Positions 54,554 through 63,587 of a stretch of 64,000 nucleotides of DNA are shown here, piece after piece; position 1 is the first letter of the stretch; every line of letters begins with the position of its first letter. The position numbers and the translations under genes were made by a program. The notes beneath the pieces are model-generated. The model worked only from the letters and a program-made list of their open reading frames with translations. It searched no databases and was not told where the DNA came from. This DNA comes from an uncultured Polaribacter sp. (lineage in GTDB: Bacteria; Bacteroidota; Bacteroidia; Flavobacteriales; Flavobacteriaceae): contig NZ_CANMFI010000002.1 in assembly GCF_947497125.1 (NCBI RefSeq), forward strand, positions 464,085 to 528,084. Direction: 5' to 3'.

Positions 54554-56242
54554 TTACTTTTTAGCGCTCCAACTATCTCTTAATCCTACAATTTTATTAA
54601 AAACCAAATGTGCTTTAGTAGCATCATCATCTACGTTAAAATAACCCATTCTTTGAAACTGAAAACGCTCTCCGATGGTTGCTGTTTGTAAACTAGGTTC
54701 TACAAAAGCAGTAATTACTTCTAAAGAATTCGGATTTATAAACTCCATAAAATCTTTGTCTTTATGGCTGTCTGGTGCTTCATCTAAAAACAACCTATCA
54801 TAAGCCCTTACCTCTGCTTTAACAGCATGTTTGGCAGAAACCCAATGCAAAGTGCCTTTTACTTTACGCTTGCTTTCTTCTGTGTCCATGCCAGATTTTG
54901 TTAACGGATCATACGTACATTGTATTTCAATTACATTGCCATCGGCATCTTTGGTACAGCTATTTGCTTTTATAAAGTAGGCGTTTTTTAATCGAACTTC
55001 GCTGCCTAATTTCAATCTGAAAAACTTCTTGTTAGCTTCTTCTCTAAAATCTTCTTTTTCGATATAAATTTCTCTTGAAAACGGTACTTCTCTGCTGCCA
55101 AAACCTTCTTCATAATCATTGTAATTGGCATCCAATAGTTCTTCGGTATCTTCTGGGTAATTGGTAATTACTACTTTTACCGGATCTAAAACTGCCATTA
55201 CTCTTTTAGCGGTTTTATTTAAATCTTCACGAATTTTAAATTCTAAAAGTGCAACATCAATTACATTTTCTCGTTTAGAAACACCAACCGTTTCTATAAA
55301 ACTTCTAATAGATGCTGGTGTGTAACCACGTCTTCTTAAGCCAGAAATAGTTGGCATTCTAGGATCATCCCAACCTGCAACAACTTTGTTTTCTACCAAC
55401 GTTAATAATTTACGCTTACTCATAATGGTATAGCTTAAATTTAAACGAGAAAACTCGCGCTGTTTTGGTAAAAGTGGATATGTTTCTTTGCTAAATGGAT
55501 GTACATTTTCTTTAAACCAGTTGTACAAATCTCTGTGTGGTTTAAACTCTAAAGAACATAAAGAGTGCGAAATTTGTTCAATATAATCACTCTCACCATG
55601 CGTCCAATCATACATTGGGTAAATGCACCAATCATTGCCAGTTCTATGATGACTTTTATACATAATTCTGTACATCAAAGGGTCTCGCAATAACATATTC
55701 GGACTCTCCATGTCTATTTTTGCACGTAAAGTATGTTCTCCTTCCTTAAATTTACCGTCTTTCATACCTTCAAACAAGGCCAAATTTTCTTCAACAGATC
55801 TGTTTCTAAAAGGGCTATTGGTACCCACCTGTGTAGGCGTTCCTTTTTGCAAACGCATTTCTTCTGAAGATTGAGAATCTACATACGCCTTACCGTCTTT
55901 TATCAACAAAACTGCCCAGTCAAATAATTGCTGAAAGTAATCTGAAGAATAACACTCATTTGCCCAAGAGTATCCCAACCACTCGATGTCTTTTTTAATA
56001 GCATCTACATATTCTTGCTCTTCTTTTGCAGGATTGGTATCATCAAAACGCAAATTTACAGGCGCATTGTATTTTTTACCCAATCCAAAACTAATGCCAA
56101 TAGCTTTTGTGTGGCCTATGTGCAAATATCCGTTTGGTTCTGGCGGAAAACGAAAACGCAAATTTTCTTTAGGCATTCCGTTTGCCAAATCATCCTCTAT
56201 AATGTGCTCTATAAAATTAAGCGAATTCTTCTCTTCAGACAT
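54554..56242 (-). CDS. glnS: Glutaminyl-tRNA synthetase
   Basis: Charges tRNA-Gln directly. A 562-residue class I synthetase with PPEPNGYLHIGH (HIGH at 41-44), the MSKRKL motif near 275, and the GRRGYTPASIRSF anticodon-binding region. The catalytic QREFSRLNLSYT stretch is typical. Its presence implies that this organism need not rely on the Glu-tRNA-Gln amidotransferase route for glutamine. Confidence 0.96.
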   Translation of the reverse strand: MSEEKNSLNFIEHIIEDDLANGMPKENLRFRFPPEPNGYLHIGHTKAIGISFGLGKKYNAPVNLRFDDTNPAKEEQEYVDAIKKDIEWLGYSWANECYSSDYFQQLFDWAVLLIKDGKAYVDSQSSEEMRLQKGTPTQVGTNSPFRNRSVEENLALFEGMKDGKFKEGEHTLRAKIDMESPNMLLRDPLMYRIMYKSHHRTGNDWCIYPMYDWTHGESDYIEQISHSLCSLEFKPHRDLYNWFKENVHPFSKETYPLLPKQREFSRLNLSYTIMSKRKLLTLVENKVVAGWDDPRMPTISGLRRRGYTPASIRSFIETVGVSKRENVIDVALLEFKIREDLNKTAKRVMAVLDPVKVVITNYPEDTEELLDANYNDYEEGFGSREVPFSREIYIEKEDFREEANKKFFRLKLGSEVRLKNAYFIKANSCTKDADGNVIEIQCTYDPLTKSGMDTEESKRKVKGTLHWVSAKHAVKAEVRAYDRLFLDEAPDSHKDKDFMEFINPNSLEVITAFVEPSLQTATIGERFQFQRMGYFNVDDDATKAHLVFNKIVGLRDSWSAKK

Positions 56243-56302
56243 AAAGTATCAATAATAATTAAAGCACAAAATTACATAAAATAACTTGTATATTTCTAAT
56301 TT

Positions 56303-56432
56303 GGGCGTTCCTTTCTCCTGAAGAAATTCAGTAGAAAGATCGCGCTTTCCGTTGTATCTTTTTTGTGCTTTTTTTGCCACTTCGTTTTACAAATAAAACC
56401 ACAAAAAAGGATGCCACTTCAATCGCTAACGC
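56303..56432 (+). repeat. Dispersed inverted-repeat element, family A, copy 4
   Basis: Starts GGGCGTTCC, contains GCTTTCCGTTGTATCTTTTTTG and CAAAAAAGGATGCC as an inner hairpin, and ends CAATCGCTAACGC. It has a longer loop than copy 1. It lies in the spacer between glnS and the VOC gene. Confidence 0.72.
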
Positions 56433-56485
56433 AGGCAGTTTTGCTAGTTAAAGTTTTCTAAAAAGGATACTTTTATATTTTGTTG

Positions 56486-56493
56486 TAATTTTG
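56486..56493 (+). promoter_or_regulatory. Candidate -7 box for the VOC-family gene
   Basis: TAATTTTG matches TAnnTTTG, 15 bases before the TTG start at 56509. Confidence 0.45.
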
Positions 56494-56508
56494 CCTAAAA
56501 CAAAATAG

Positions 56509-56904
56509 TTGTCTAAAAATAAATTTTCCTTTTCTTTAAATCACATTGCAATATCTGTACAAGATGTAAATGCATCAGTAGCTTTTTATCAAAAAGTATT
56601 GCAATTAAAAGAAATAGAAAACACGGCATCTAATTCAAAAACAAGATGGTTGCAGCTTAGTAATAACGTGCAATTACATCTAATACCAAGGCCAAATCTT
56701 AAAGTGATAACCAACAAAGCCGTTCATTTTGCAATTGCTATCAAAGAGATACAACCTTTTATAAACCATTTAACAGAATTAGACATATATTATTCTGATT
56801 GGACCAATACACTTGCCAAAGATTATGTTAGAAAAGACGGTATTCAACAAATTTATTTTAAAGATATTGATGGCTATTGGATTGAAGTAAATAATGATCG
56901 GTAA
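56509..56904 (+). CDS. VOC (glyoxalase/bleomycin-resistance fold) family protein
   Basis: A 131-residue single glyoxalase-fold protein. LNHIAISVQDVNASVAFYQKVL opens the fold, and the C-terminal YFKDIDGYWIEVNN supplies the usual Glu metal ligand. H12, H57 and E127 are plausible ligands. The start is TTG, needed to include the first strand. The substrate is unknown. Confidence 0.85.
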   Translation: MSKNKFSFSLNHIAISVQDVNASVAFYQKVLQLKEIENTASNSKTRWLQLSNNVQLHLIPRPNLKVITNKAVHFAIAIKEIQPFINHLTELDIYYSDWTNTLAKDYVRKDGIQQIYFKDIDGYWIEVNNDR

Positions 56905-56928
56905 CTTAAATTTTCCTTAGTTTTTATT

Positions 56929-56936
56929 GTAATTTT
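56929..56936 (+). promoter_or_regulatory. Candidate -7 box for the DUF2452 gene
   Basis: TAATTTTG matches TAnnTTTG but ends only six bases before the ATG at 56943, so the transcript would have a very short or no leader. Confidence 0.35.
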
Positions 56937-56942
56937 GTAACT

Positions 56943-57356
56943 ATGAAGAAAGACGGAGAAAAAAAGCCAGATTTAGTTGTTTTTAACGAAGAAACGCAGC
57001 AATATGATGCTGCTTTAAAACCTTACGGAACATCGGCAAGTTCTCCGGTTATAAAACCGTTAAATACTGCTAGCTGGAAAAATGACGGAATTCAGCGTGT
57101 TAACAAACAACTAAAATCGAAGTTCGACGAGGTTAAAAAAGAGTACGAAGCATTACTGCAAAAGTTTCAGTACAACGATTTAATTTACAATGCGAAATTT
57201 AGTTTCGAACCTATATTTGGCGAAAATTACCATTTATACAACAATAAAAATGGCGAACCCTTTTTGTCTATCATTGATCCTAATCAATGTAGTTTCGAGT
57301 ATTTAGGCTCTTTTAGGCTAAATACAGACAAAATGTGGGAAAAAATTGAAGAATAA
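56943..57356 (+). CDS. DUF2452 family protein
   Basis: A 137-residue soluble protein. KPDLVVFNEETQQYDAALKPYGTSASSPVIKP at the start and SFEPIFGENYHLYNN / FLSIIDPNQC in the second half are the pattern I associate with DUF2452. A helical central segment (about 50-80) has coiled-coil character. No function is known. Confidence 0.78.
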   Translation: MKKDGEKKPDLVVFNEETQQYDAALKPYGTSASSPVIKPLNTASWKNDGIQRVNKQLKSKFDEVKKEYEALLQKFQYNDLIYNAKFSFEPIFGENYHLYNNKNGEPFLSIIDPNQCSFEYLGSFRLNTDKMWEKIEE

Positions 57357-57419
57357 TTAAGTTTATAAAACACCACCTTTAGCGCACTAGAAAGGTTTTA
57401 AAGTTTCAAAGAAGTAATT

Positions 57420-57444
57420 AGTTCTCAATTGCGCTCGAACTGAT
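57420..57444. repeat. Family D short inverted repeat before folB
   Basis: AGTTCTCAATTGCGCTCGAACT has AGTTC/GAACT ends. Relatives are in the spacers at 14286-14333 and 54333-54357. It lies 13 bases before the folB ATG. Confidence 0.5.
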
Positions 57445-57456
57445 AAAAAAATACAT

Positions 57457-57813
57457 ATGGGAACAATACAAGTAAACAATATTCGCCTTTTTACAAACCA
57501 TGGTTGCTTAGAAGAAGAAGCAAAAATTGGTAGCGAATATCGAGTAGATGTTACGGTAAAGGCCGATTTAAAAAAATCTGCTAGAACAGATAATTTAGTA
57601 GATACGGTAGATTATGTGCATATAAATCATATCGTAAAAGAAGAGATGGCCATTCGATCTGAATTGTTAGAGCATGTGGCACAAAGAATTTTAGATCGTT
57701 TTTTTAAAGAATTAAAAATGATTAGAAAAGCAACGGTTTCTGTGGCAAAAATCAATCCACCAATTGGCGGAAATGTGTCCGAAGTAGTCATTGTGTTGTC
57801 AAAAAAGAGATAA
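57457..57813 (+). CDS. folB: Dihydroneopterin aldolase
   Basis: Cleaves dihydroneopterin to 6-hydroxymethyl-dihydropterin and glycolaldehyde in folate synthesis. The 118-residue protein has HGCLEEEAKIG with the substrate-binding Glu near 21, VDYVHINHIV in the tunnelling fold, and the catalytic Lys K98 in AKINPPIGG. Length is typical. Confidence 0.93.
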   Translation: MGTIQVNNIRLFTNHGCLEEEAKIGSEYRVDVTVKADLKKSARTDNLVDTVDYVHINHIVKEEMAIRSELLEHVAQRILDRFFKELKMIRKATVSVAKINPPIGGNVSEVVIVLSKKR

Positions 57814-57826
57814 GCGCAATAAAATC

Positions 57827-57856
57827 TTGCAGAATTTATAAATTTGGTTAAATTTG
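57827..57856 (+). promoter_or_regulatory. Promoter of tRNA-Cys
   Basis: TTG at 57827-57829 and TAAATTTG at 57849-57856 with a 19-base spacer: an exact match to the Bacteroidota consensus TTG-N19-TAnnTTTG. The tRNA begins 16 bases further on. Confidence 0.8.
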
Positions 57857-57872
57857 CAATCCAATTACATCT

Positions 57873-57943
57873 GGTGTCTTGGCCGAGCGGTTAGGCAATG
57901 GTTTGCAAAACCATGTACAGCGGTTCAAATCCGCTAGACACCT
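57873..57943 (+). tRNA. tRNA-Cys (anticodon GCA)
   Basis: Acceptor stem GGTGTCT / AGACACC, D stem GCC / GGC, anticodon stem ATGGT / ACCAT with loop TTGCAAA (anticodon GCA), T stem AGCGG / CCGCT with loop TTCAAAT, discriminator base T. The CCA end is not encoded. It has its own promoter and terminator. Confidence 0.95.
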
Positions 57944-57946
57944 CAA

Positions 57947-57988
57947 GTCCCCCCAATTTTTTTAACAAAAAATTCGGGGGCTTTTTAT
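57947..57988 (+). terminator. Terminator after tRNA-Cys
   Basis: AGTCCCCCCAATTTTTT pairs with AAAAAATTCGGGGGCT, and a T run follows. Confidence 0.85.
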
Positions 57989-58090
57989 TTTGCTAAAATT
58001 GAAATTTACTTTTCTCTGTTTTAAAAGTGTATTTCAACTTCGTAAAATTGTAGTTAAACGAAAAAAGTAATTTTTTTCATCTTCCCCCAA

Positions 58091-58098
58091 TATTTTTG
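58091..58098 (+). promoter_or_regulatory. -7 box for the 50-residue membrane peptide
   Basis: TATTTTTG matches TAnnTTTG and lies 29 bases before the ATG at 58128. Confidence 0.5.
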
Positions 58099-58127
58099 TG
58101 CTATTAACTTTTTAACCTAGTATTGTT

Positions 58128-58280
58128 ATGTTATTACAAATTTTTCAGGAAGAAACTTCCGTTGCTTTAGCAACCGCTTTCGAAACTCAATTTACTGTTG
58201 TTGCTATTAGTTTAGCAGTCTTTGTATTTGTAGTTTTAAAAATTGCGAAACACTTAAGTAGAGTTAACCTTAGAGGTTAA
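58128..58280 (+). CDS. 50-residue single-pass membrane peptide
   Basis: An uninterrupted 51-codon frame from ATG 58128 to TAA 58278-58280. The N-terminal half is acidic (FQEETSVALATAFETQ), followed by a clear membrane helix (FTVVAISLAVFVFVVL, about residues 22-37) and a basic tail (KIAKHLSRVNLRG), so topology is N-out/C-in. It has its own -7 box and a separate spacer on each side. No family is recalled with certainty. Confidence 0.6.
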   Translation: MLLQIFQEETSVALATAFETQFTVVAISLAVFVFVVLKIAKHLSRVNLRG

Positions 58281-58425
58281 TTATAAAGAAAAGATTTGAA
58301 AGAATTTCTAACCTTTAGATTTTCTTAACAAAAACTTGATTTTTTTTCTACATCTTTGTGCTGTCTGCTTTTTTATATGCAGATAAGATCGTTAATGCTT
58401 ATTGTTAATGATTTAAAGTTTTAGA

Positions 58426-59271
58426 ATGAAAATATACCCTATAGAAACTGGAAATTTTAAATTAGATGGCGGCGCTATGTTTGGCGTTGTGCCAAAAAGT
58501 ATTTGGCAAAAAACAAACCCAGCAGACAGTAATAATTTGATACCTATGAGCATGCGATGCATGTTAATAGAAGATGAAAATCGCTTAATCTTAATAGATA
58601 CAGGTTTAGGTAGCAAACAATCAGATAAATTCTTTGGGTATTATTACCTATTCGGAAACTTTTCTTTAGACACTTCTTTAAAAAAATATGGTTTTCATAG
58701 AGATGACATTACCGATGTTTTTTTAACACATTTACACTTCGATCATTGTGGTGGCGCTATAGAATTTAATACTCAAAAAACGGTATTACAACCCGCTTTT
58801 AAAAATGCAAAATTTTGGTCTAATGCGAATCACTGGGATTGGGCTACAATGCCAAACGCAAGAGAAAAAGCCTCTTTTTTAAAGGAAAACATCAATCCTA
58901 TAAAAGAAAGTGGACAGTTGCATTTTATAGATCAAAACTTTAAAAATCAAATTGGTTTTGATGTTTTATTTATGGATGGTCATACAGAAAAACAAATGTT
59001 GCCAAAGATAACTTACCAAGACAAAACCATTGTTTTTATGGCAGATTTGTTGCCAACAGTAGGCCATATACCTTTGCCTTATGTAATGGGGTATGATACA
59101 AGACCTTTACAAACAATACAAGAAAAAGAAGCTTTTTTAAAAGAAGCTGCAGACCACCAATATTACCTTTTTTTAGAGCATGATGCAACACATGAACTTT
59201 GCACAGTGCATCATACAGAAAAAGGAGTACGATTAAAAAACACCCATAAATTTACAGATATATTTAATTAA
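58426..59271 (+). CDS. MBL-fold metallo-hydrolase
   Basis: A 281-residue metallo-beta-lactamase-fold enzyme. The zinc-binding motif THLHFDHCGG (HxHxDH) is intact. DGHTEKQ and the late LEHD supply further ligand positions. There is no signal peptide. The substrate is unknown; related proteins include lactonases and other thioester or ester hydrolases. Confidence 0.9.
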   Translation: MKIYPIETGNFKLDGGAMFGVVPKSIWQKTNPADSNNLIPMSMRCMLIEDENRLILIDTGLGSKQSDKFFGYYYLFGNFSLDTSLKKYGFHRDDITDVFLTHLHFDHCGGAIEFNTQKTVLQPAFKNAKFWSNANHWDWATMPNAREKASFLKENINPIKESGQLHFIDQNFKNQIGFDVLFMDGHTEKQMLPKITYQDKTIVFMADLLPTVGHIPLPYVMGYDTRPLQTIQEKEAFLKEAADHQYYLFLEHDATHELCTVHHTEKGVRLKNTHKFTDIFN

Positions 59272-59283
59272 GATAATAAGATT

Positions 59284-60924
59284 ATGAAACTTTTAAAGCC
59301 AATTTTTTACACTGCCGTTGCAGGACTATTTTTCACTAGTTGTAAATCAATTTCAACCATTCCTGTGCCAAGCGGTTCAGATGTTGTTATAAATGTTACC
59401 GCTAAGAAAGGAACTTTATCGGAAGATGAAATGAATAAATGGAGTCATGCAGACTTAGAAAAAGACTCAATTCCTGGTATGAGTATTGAAAAAGCATATC
59501 AATTTATATCAGATAAAAAAGGAAAACAAGTTATTGTTGGTGTTGTAGATTCTGGAACAGATTTAGCACACGAAGATTTAAAAGATGTTGCTTGGGTAAA
59601 TGAAAAAGAGGTTGCTAATAACGGAATTGATGACGATAAAAACGGGTATGTAGATGATATTAATGGATGGAATTTTTTAGGAAGTATCTATAAAGAAAAT
59701 TCAGAATATCAAAGAATTATTAACAACCCTTCGATAACAAATAAAGAAGAGGCAGCTCGTGCAAAGGCTTTTTATGATGAAAAAGTAGCTGCTGCAAAAA
59801 CAAACAAAATGCGTTATGATCAAATGTTACAAGGGGTAACAAATGCAGATAACAGCATTTCAGAGCATTTAAATAATACAGATTATACCAAAGAAGAAGC
59901 AATGGCTATTGTAACAGAAGATCCTTCTTTATTACAAAGTTTAGCAATTGCAAAGCAAATGTATGGTTTTGGTTTGCCGTCTTTATCAGAAGCTAAAAAC
60001 GAACTAACCAAACTAGTTACAAACGCTGCTAACTTATTAAATGGCGATACTGAAAAAACAGATTATAGAAGTGTACTTAATGATGATCCAAATACAATGG
60101 ATGTTGTTGTTTATGGCGATAATAAAACAGGTCATTCTATTAAAGAAGAGGCACATGGTACGCATGTATCTGGTATTATAGGCGCAACAAGAAATAATGA
60201 CATTGGTATTAATGGAGTAGCTACAAATGTTAAAATAATGGCAGTTAGAGCTGTGCCAGATGGCGATGAGTATGATAAAGATGTTGCTTTGGCAATACGT
60301 TACGCTGTAGATAACGGTGCAAAAGTAATTAATACAAGTTTTGGAAAGGGATATTCGCCGAAGAAAGAATGGGTTTATGAAGCCATTAATTATGCCGCTT
60401 CTAAAGATGTGTTAATTGTTAATGCTGCCGGCAATGATGCTAAAAATATTGATGTAGAAAAAACATTTCCTAATGATTCTAAAGATTTAATGACAGAAAT
60501 TTCTGACAATGTTTTAACTGTTGGGGCAATGAGTTTAAACTATAACGAAAAACTAGTTGCTACATTTTCTAACTATGGTAAAATAAATGTTGATGTCTTT
60601 GCACCAGGTGTTCAAATACACTCTACAACTCCAGAAAATGAGTATCAAAAGTTTAGTGGTACTTCTATGGCAGCTCCATCTACAGCAGGTGTTGCAGCAT
60701 TAATACGTTCTTATTATCCTAAATTATCTGCTAGCCAGGTTAAACATATTTTAATGAATTCTGGGATTAAAATTAATTTTGATGTTATAAAACCAGGTTC
60801 TCAAAGTAGAGAAAATCCAACAGGAGAAAAAGTAGCGCTTTCAGAATTATCTGTTTCAGGTAGAGTTGTAAATGCATACAATGCCTTAAAAATGGCAGAT
60901 GCAATTGTAAACGGAAAAAAATAA
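59284..60924 (+). CDS. Subtilisin-like serine protease (S8) lipoprotein
   Basis: A 546-residue lipoprotein (FFTSC, lipidated Cys at 20). The catalytic triad is D89 (VVDSGTD), H291 (HGTHVSG) and S461 (SGTSMAAPS), with the oxyanion Asn N384 (NAAGND). About 200 residues separate Asp and His, far more than the roughly 30-40 in subtilisin, including a Lys/Glu-rich helical insertion (about 145-260). It is anchored in the envelope and degrades proteins there. The M1 peptidase follows after a terminator-like hairpin. Confidence 0.92.
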   Translation: MKLLKPIFYTAVAGLFFTSCKSISTIPVPSGSDVVINVTAKKGTLSEDEMNKWSHADLEKDSIPGMSIEKAYQFISDKKGKQVIVGVVDSGTDLAHEDLKDVAWVNEKEVANNGIDDDKNGYVDDINGWNFLGSIYKENSEYQRIINNPSITNKEEAARAKAFYDEKVAAAKTNKMRYDQMLQGVTNADNSISEHLNNTDYTKEEAMAIVTEDPSLLQSLAIAKQMYGFGLPSLSEAKNELTKLVTNAANLLNGDTEKTDYRSVLNDDPNTMDVVVYGDNKTGHSIKEEAHGTHVSGIIGATRNNDIGINGVATNVKIMAVRAVPDGDEYDKDVALAIRYAVDNGAKVINTSFGKGYSPKKEWVYEAINYAASKDVLIVNAAGNDAKNIDVEKTFPNDSKDLMTEISDNVLTVGAMSLNYNEKLVATFSNYGKINVDVFAPGVQIHSTTPENEYQKFSGTSMAAPSTAGVAALIRSYYPKLSASQVKHILMNSGIKINFDVIKPGSQSRENPTGEKVALSELSVSGRVVNAYNALKMADAIVNGKK

Positions 60925-60933
60925 AGAATATAT

Positions 60934-60963
60934 AAACAGCGGTATGTAGCCGCTGTTTTTTAT
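60934..60963 (+). terminator. Terminator between the S8 and M1 peptidase genes
   Basis: AACAGCGG / CCGCTGTT stem with loop TATGTAG, followed by TTTTTATTTTT. Confidence 0.8.
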
Positions 60964-60995
60964 TTTTATAGCAAACTAACCAAATCAACAACAAA

Positions 60996-62843
60996 ATGAA
61001 AAAAATACTTTTCTCACTTCTTTCTTTGGCATTATTAGTTTCGTGTGCAACTTCAAAAGAAGCCAACTCACCTAAAACAAATGTTAAAGAAGTTTCTTCA
61101 ACAAACTATTGGCAGCAGCACATAGATTATACGATGGATATTGATGTAGACGCAGCAAAACATCAATACAAAGGAACTCAAAAAGCCGTGTATACCAATA
61201 ATTCACCAGACGATTTAAATAAAGTATACTACCATTTGTATTTCAATGCATTTCAGCCAGGTTCTCAAATGGATGTTCGTTCGTTAAATATTAAAGATCC
61301 AGACGGACGTGTGCAAGACAGAATTAGCAAATTAACACCTAGTGAAATTGGGTACATAAAAGTAAATTCTTTAAAACAAAATGGTGCTGAAGTTTCTTTT
61401 GAAACTGTAGGAACTATTTTAGAGGTTACGTTAAATTCGCCCATAAAATCTGGTGAAAGTGTAACATTAGACATGCAGTTTGATGCGCAAGTACCATTAC
61501 AAATTCGTAGATCTGGAAGAGATAGTAAAGAAAATGTTGCTTTGTCTATGGCGCAATGGTATCCTAAAATGGCAGAATACGATTTTGAAGGATGGCATAC
61601 ACCACCTTATATTGCAAGAGAGTTTCATGCAGTTTGGGGTAATTTTGATGTAAAAATTTCTATTGATAAAAATTACACTGTTGGTGGTACCGGATATTTA
61701 CAAAATCCGCAAGAAATTGGTCATGGTTACGAAGATAAAACAAAGCCATTAAATGTGCCAAATACACCAAAATTAACTTGGCATTTTAAAGCACCAAACG
61801 TACATGATTTTATGTGGGCTGCAGATCCAAATTACGTGCATGATTTGTTGACAATGGAAAACGGAATTGATTTGCATTTTCTTTACAAAAAAGATTTAGA
61901 GCCTGCATATCTTAAAAACTGGAAAGATTTACAGCCAAAAACGGCTGAGTTAATGACGTATTTTTCAGAAAACATAGGACAATATCCATACAAGCAATAC
62001 TCTGTGATACAAGGAGGAGATGGTGGAATGGAATATGCAATGTCTACCTTAATTACTGGACAGCGAAAATTTGGAAGTTTGTTAGGCGTTACCGCACATG
62101 AAATGGCACATACTTGGTTTCAATTTTTATTAGCAACTAATGAAAGTAAACATCCTTGGATGGATGAGGGTTTTACTTCTTATATTTCATCAAAAGCAAT
62201 GGCTAAATTAGCAGGTAAAGAAGATAAAAATCCGAATGCGGGACCTTACAGAGGTTATAACTATATGGTTTCTTCTGGTTCCGAAGAGGTGTTAACTACA
62301 CACGCAGACAGATACAATACCAATAGAGGTTATAGTTTTGCGAGTTATGGCAAAGGAAGCATGTTTTTAGCGCAATTAGAATATATAATTGGTGCAGAAA
62401 ATACTGCAAAAGGTTTGAAAAAGTATTTTACAGATTTTAGTTTTAAACACCCAACACCAAACGACGTTAAACGTTCTATGGAAAAAGTTTCTGGAATTCA
62501 TTTAGATTGGTATTTAAATGAATGGACACAAACACTACACACCATAGATTACGGAATTAAAGCCGTAGAAGGAAGTAAAATTACTTTAGAAAGAATTGGG
62601 CAAATGCCAATGCCTATCGATATTGATGTGGTGTATACAGACGGTACAAAAGAGTCTTTTAACATTCCGTTACGAATGATGCGCGGAAACAAACCTACTT
62701 CGGCAACACTTTTAGAAGATTGGGCTTGGGCACATCCAACCTATACTTTTAAAACGAACAAAGCTGTAAAGTCTGCAACGATAGATTCACTTAATTTAAT
62801 GGCAGATGTAAATGCTGACAATAATGTTTTTGAGGTGAAGTAA
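60996..62843 (+). CDS. M1 family metallopeptidase (aminopeptidase) lipoprotein
   Basis: A 615-residue lipoprotein (LLVSC, lipidated Cys at 17). Zinc site: HEMAH at 368-372 and E391 eighteen residues later in WMDEGF. The exopeptidase motif normally read as GAMEN appears as GGMEY (in QGGDGGMEYAM), a form frequent in Bacteroidota M1 enzymes. It trims peptides in the envelope and could act downstream of the S8 protease (inference). Confidence 0.92.
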   Translation: MKKILFSLLSLALLVSCATSKEANSPKTNVKEVSSTNYWQQHIDYTMDIDVDAAKHQYKGTQKAVYTNNSPDDLNKVYYHLYFNAFQPGSQMDVRSLNIKDPDGRVQDRISKLTPSEIGYIKVNSLKQNGAEVSFETVGTILEVTLNSPIKSGESVTLDMQFDAQVPLQIRRSGRDSKENVALSMAQWYPKMAEYDFEGWHTPPYIAREFHAVWGNFDVKISIDKNYTVGGTGYLQNPQEIGHGYEDKTKPLNVPNTPKLTWHFKAPNVHDFMWAADPNYVHDLLTMENGIDLHFLYKKDLEPAYLKNWKDLQPKTAELMTYFSENIGQYPYKQYSVIQGGDGGMEYAMSTLITGQRKFGSLLGVTAHEMAHTWFQFLLATNESKHPWMDEGFTSYISSKAMAKLAGKEDKNPNAGPYRGYNYMVSSGSEEVLTTHADRYNTNRGYSFASYGKGSMFLAQLEYIIGAENTAKGLKKYFTDFSFKHPTPNDVKRSMEKVSGIHLDWYLNEWTQTLHTIDYGIKAVEGSKITLERIGQMPMPIDIDVVYTDGTKESFNIPLRMMRGNKPTSATLLEDWAWAHPTYTFKTNKAVKSATIDSLNLMADVNADNNVFEVK

Positions 62844-62863
62844 ACTTAGAAACTATTTACATA

Positions 62864-62900
62864 AAAAATCTCACAAGCATTTTTGTTTGTGAGATTTTTT
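62864..62900. terminator. Bidirectional terminator after the M1 peptidase
   Basis: AAAAATCTCACAA / TTGTGAGATTTTT flanked by A and T runs, between convergent genes. Confidence 0.85.
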
Positions 62901-62915
62901 TATGAGTTTTAAATT

Positions 62916-63587
62916 CTAATTATGAATAAGGTTTTCTATTTTTTCGTTTGGAATAAATCCTTTTAACATTAAAAAGACACCACAGATAATTAAAATAATG
63001 CCCATAATTTTTTTGACACGAAAAATTACAGGAGGTGTCATTTTATTTTTCAATTGTTTTGCTAGAAATATTTTCCCTAAATCGGTTATAAAGTAGCCTA
63101 ATAAGATGGTGCCAAAATACCAAAAAATTGCATTCTGATTCATTTTAAGAGTTGGTGCAATTACCAATACCGTACCTAGCCAAAAAGCCAAAACACCGAC
63201 ATTAATAAAGTTTAAGAAGAAACCTTTAAAGAAAAGTTTAATATAGTTGTTTTTTAAAATTGGTACTTCAAGGCTTTTTGCAGATTCTAATGCCTCTTTT
63301 TTATTCTGCTTTTCGAAATACGTAATAAGTCCGTATATGATGAGAACCAAACCTCCAATAAAAAATAACCTTGGGTCGTCTTTAATTTTTTCTAACAAAG
63401 ATCTACTGCCGTAATAAGCAATTAGTATAAAAGATAAATCGCCTAAAATTACACCCAAATCAAATACAATAGCAGCTCTTGCGCCTTTTAAAATACTGGT
63501 TTGAATCAGCATAAAAAATACGGGTCCAATCATAAAAGCCATAAAAAAACCAATAAGGAAAGCGTTTTTAAAGTCGTATATATCCAT
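62916..63587 (-). CDS. LysE family exporter
   Basis: A 223-residue membrane protein with six predicted helices. The N-terminus FLIGFFMAFMIGPVFFMLIQTSILKGARAA and GVILGDLSFILIAYYG are the LysE/RhtB family pattern. It probably exports amino acids or related small molecules; the substrate is unknown. Confidence 0.9.
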   Translation of the reverse strand: MDIYDFKNAFLIGFFMAFMIGPVFFMLIQTSILKGARAAIVFDLGVILGDLSFILIAYYGSRSLLEKIKDDPRLFFIGGLVLIIYGLITYFEKQNKKEALESAKSLEVPILKNNYIKLFFKGFFLNFINVGVLAFWLGTVLVIAPTLKMNQNAIFWYFGTILLGYFITDLGKIFLAKQLKNKMTPPVIFRVKKIMGIILIICGVFLMLKGFIPNEKIENLIHN

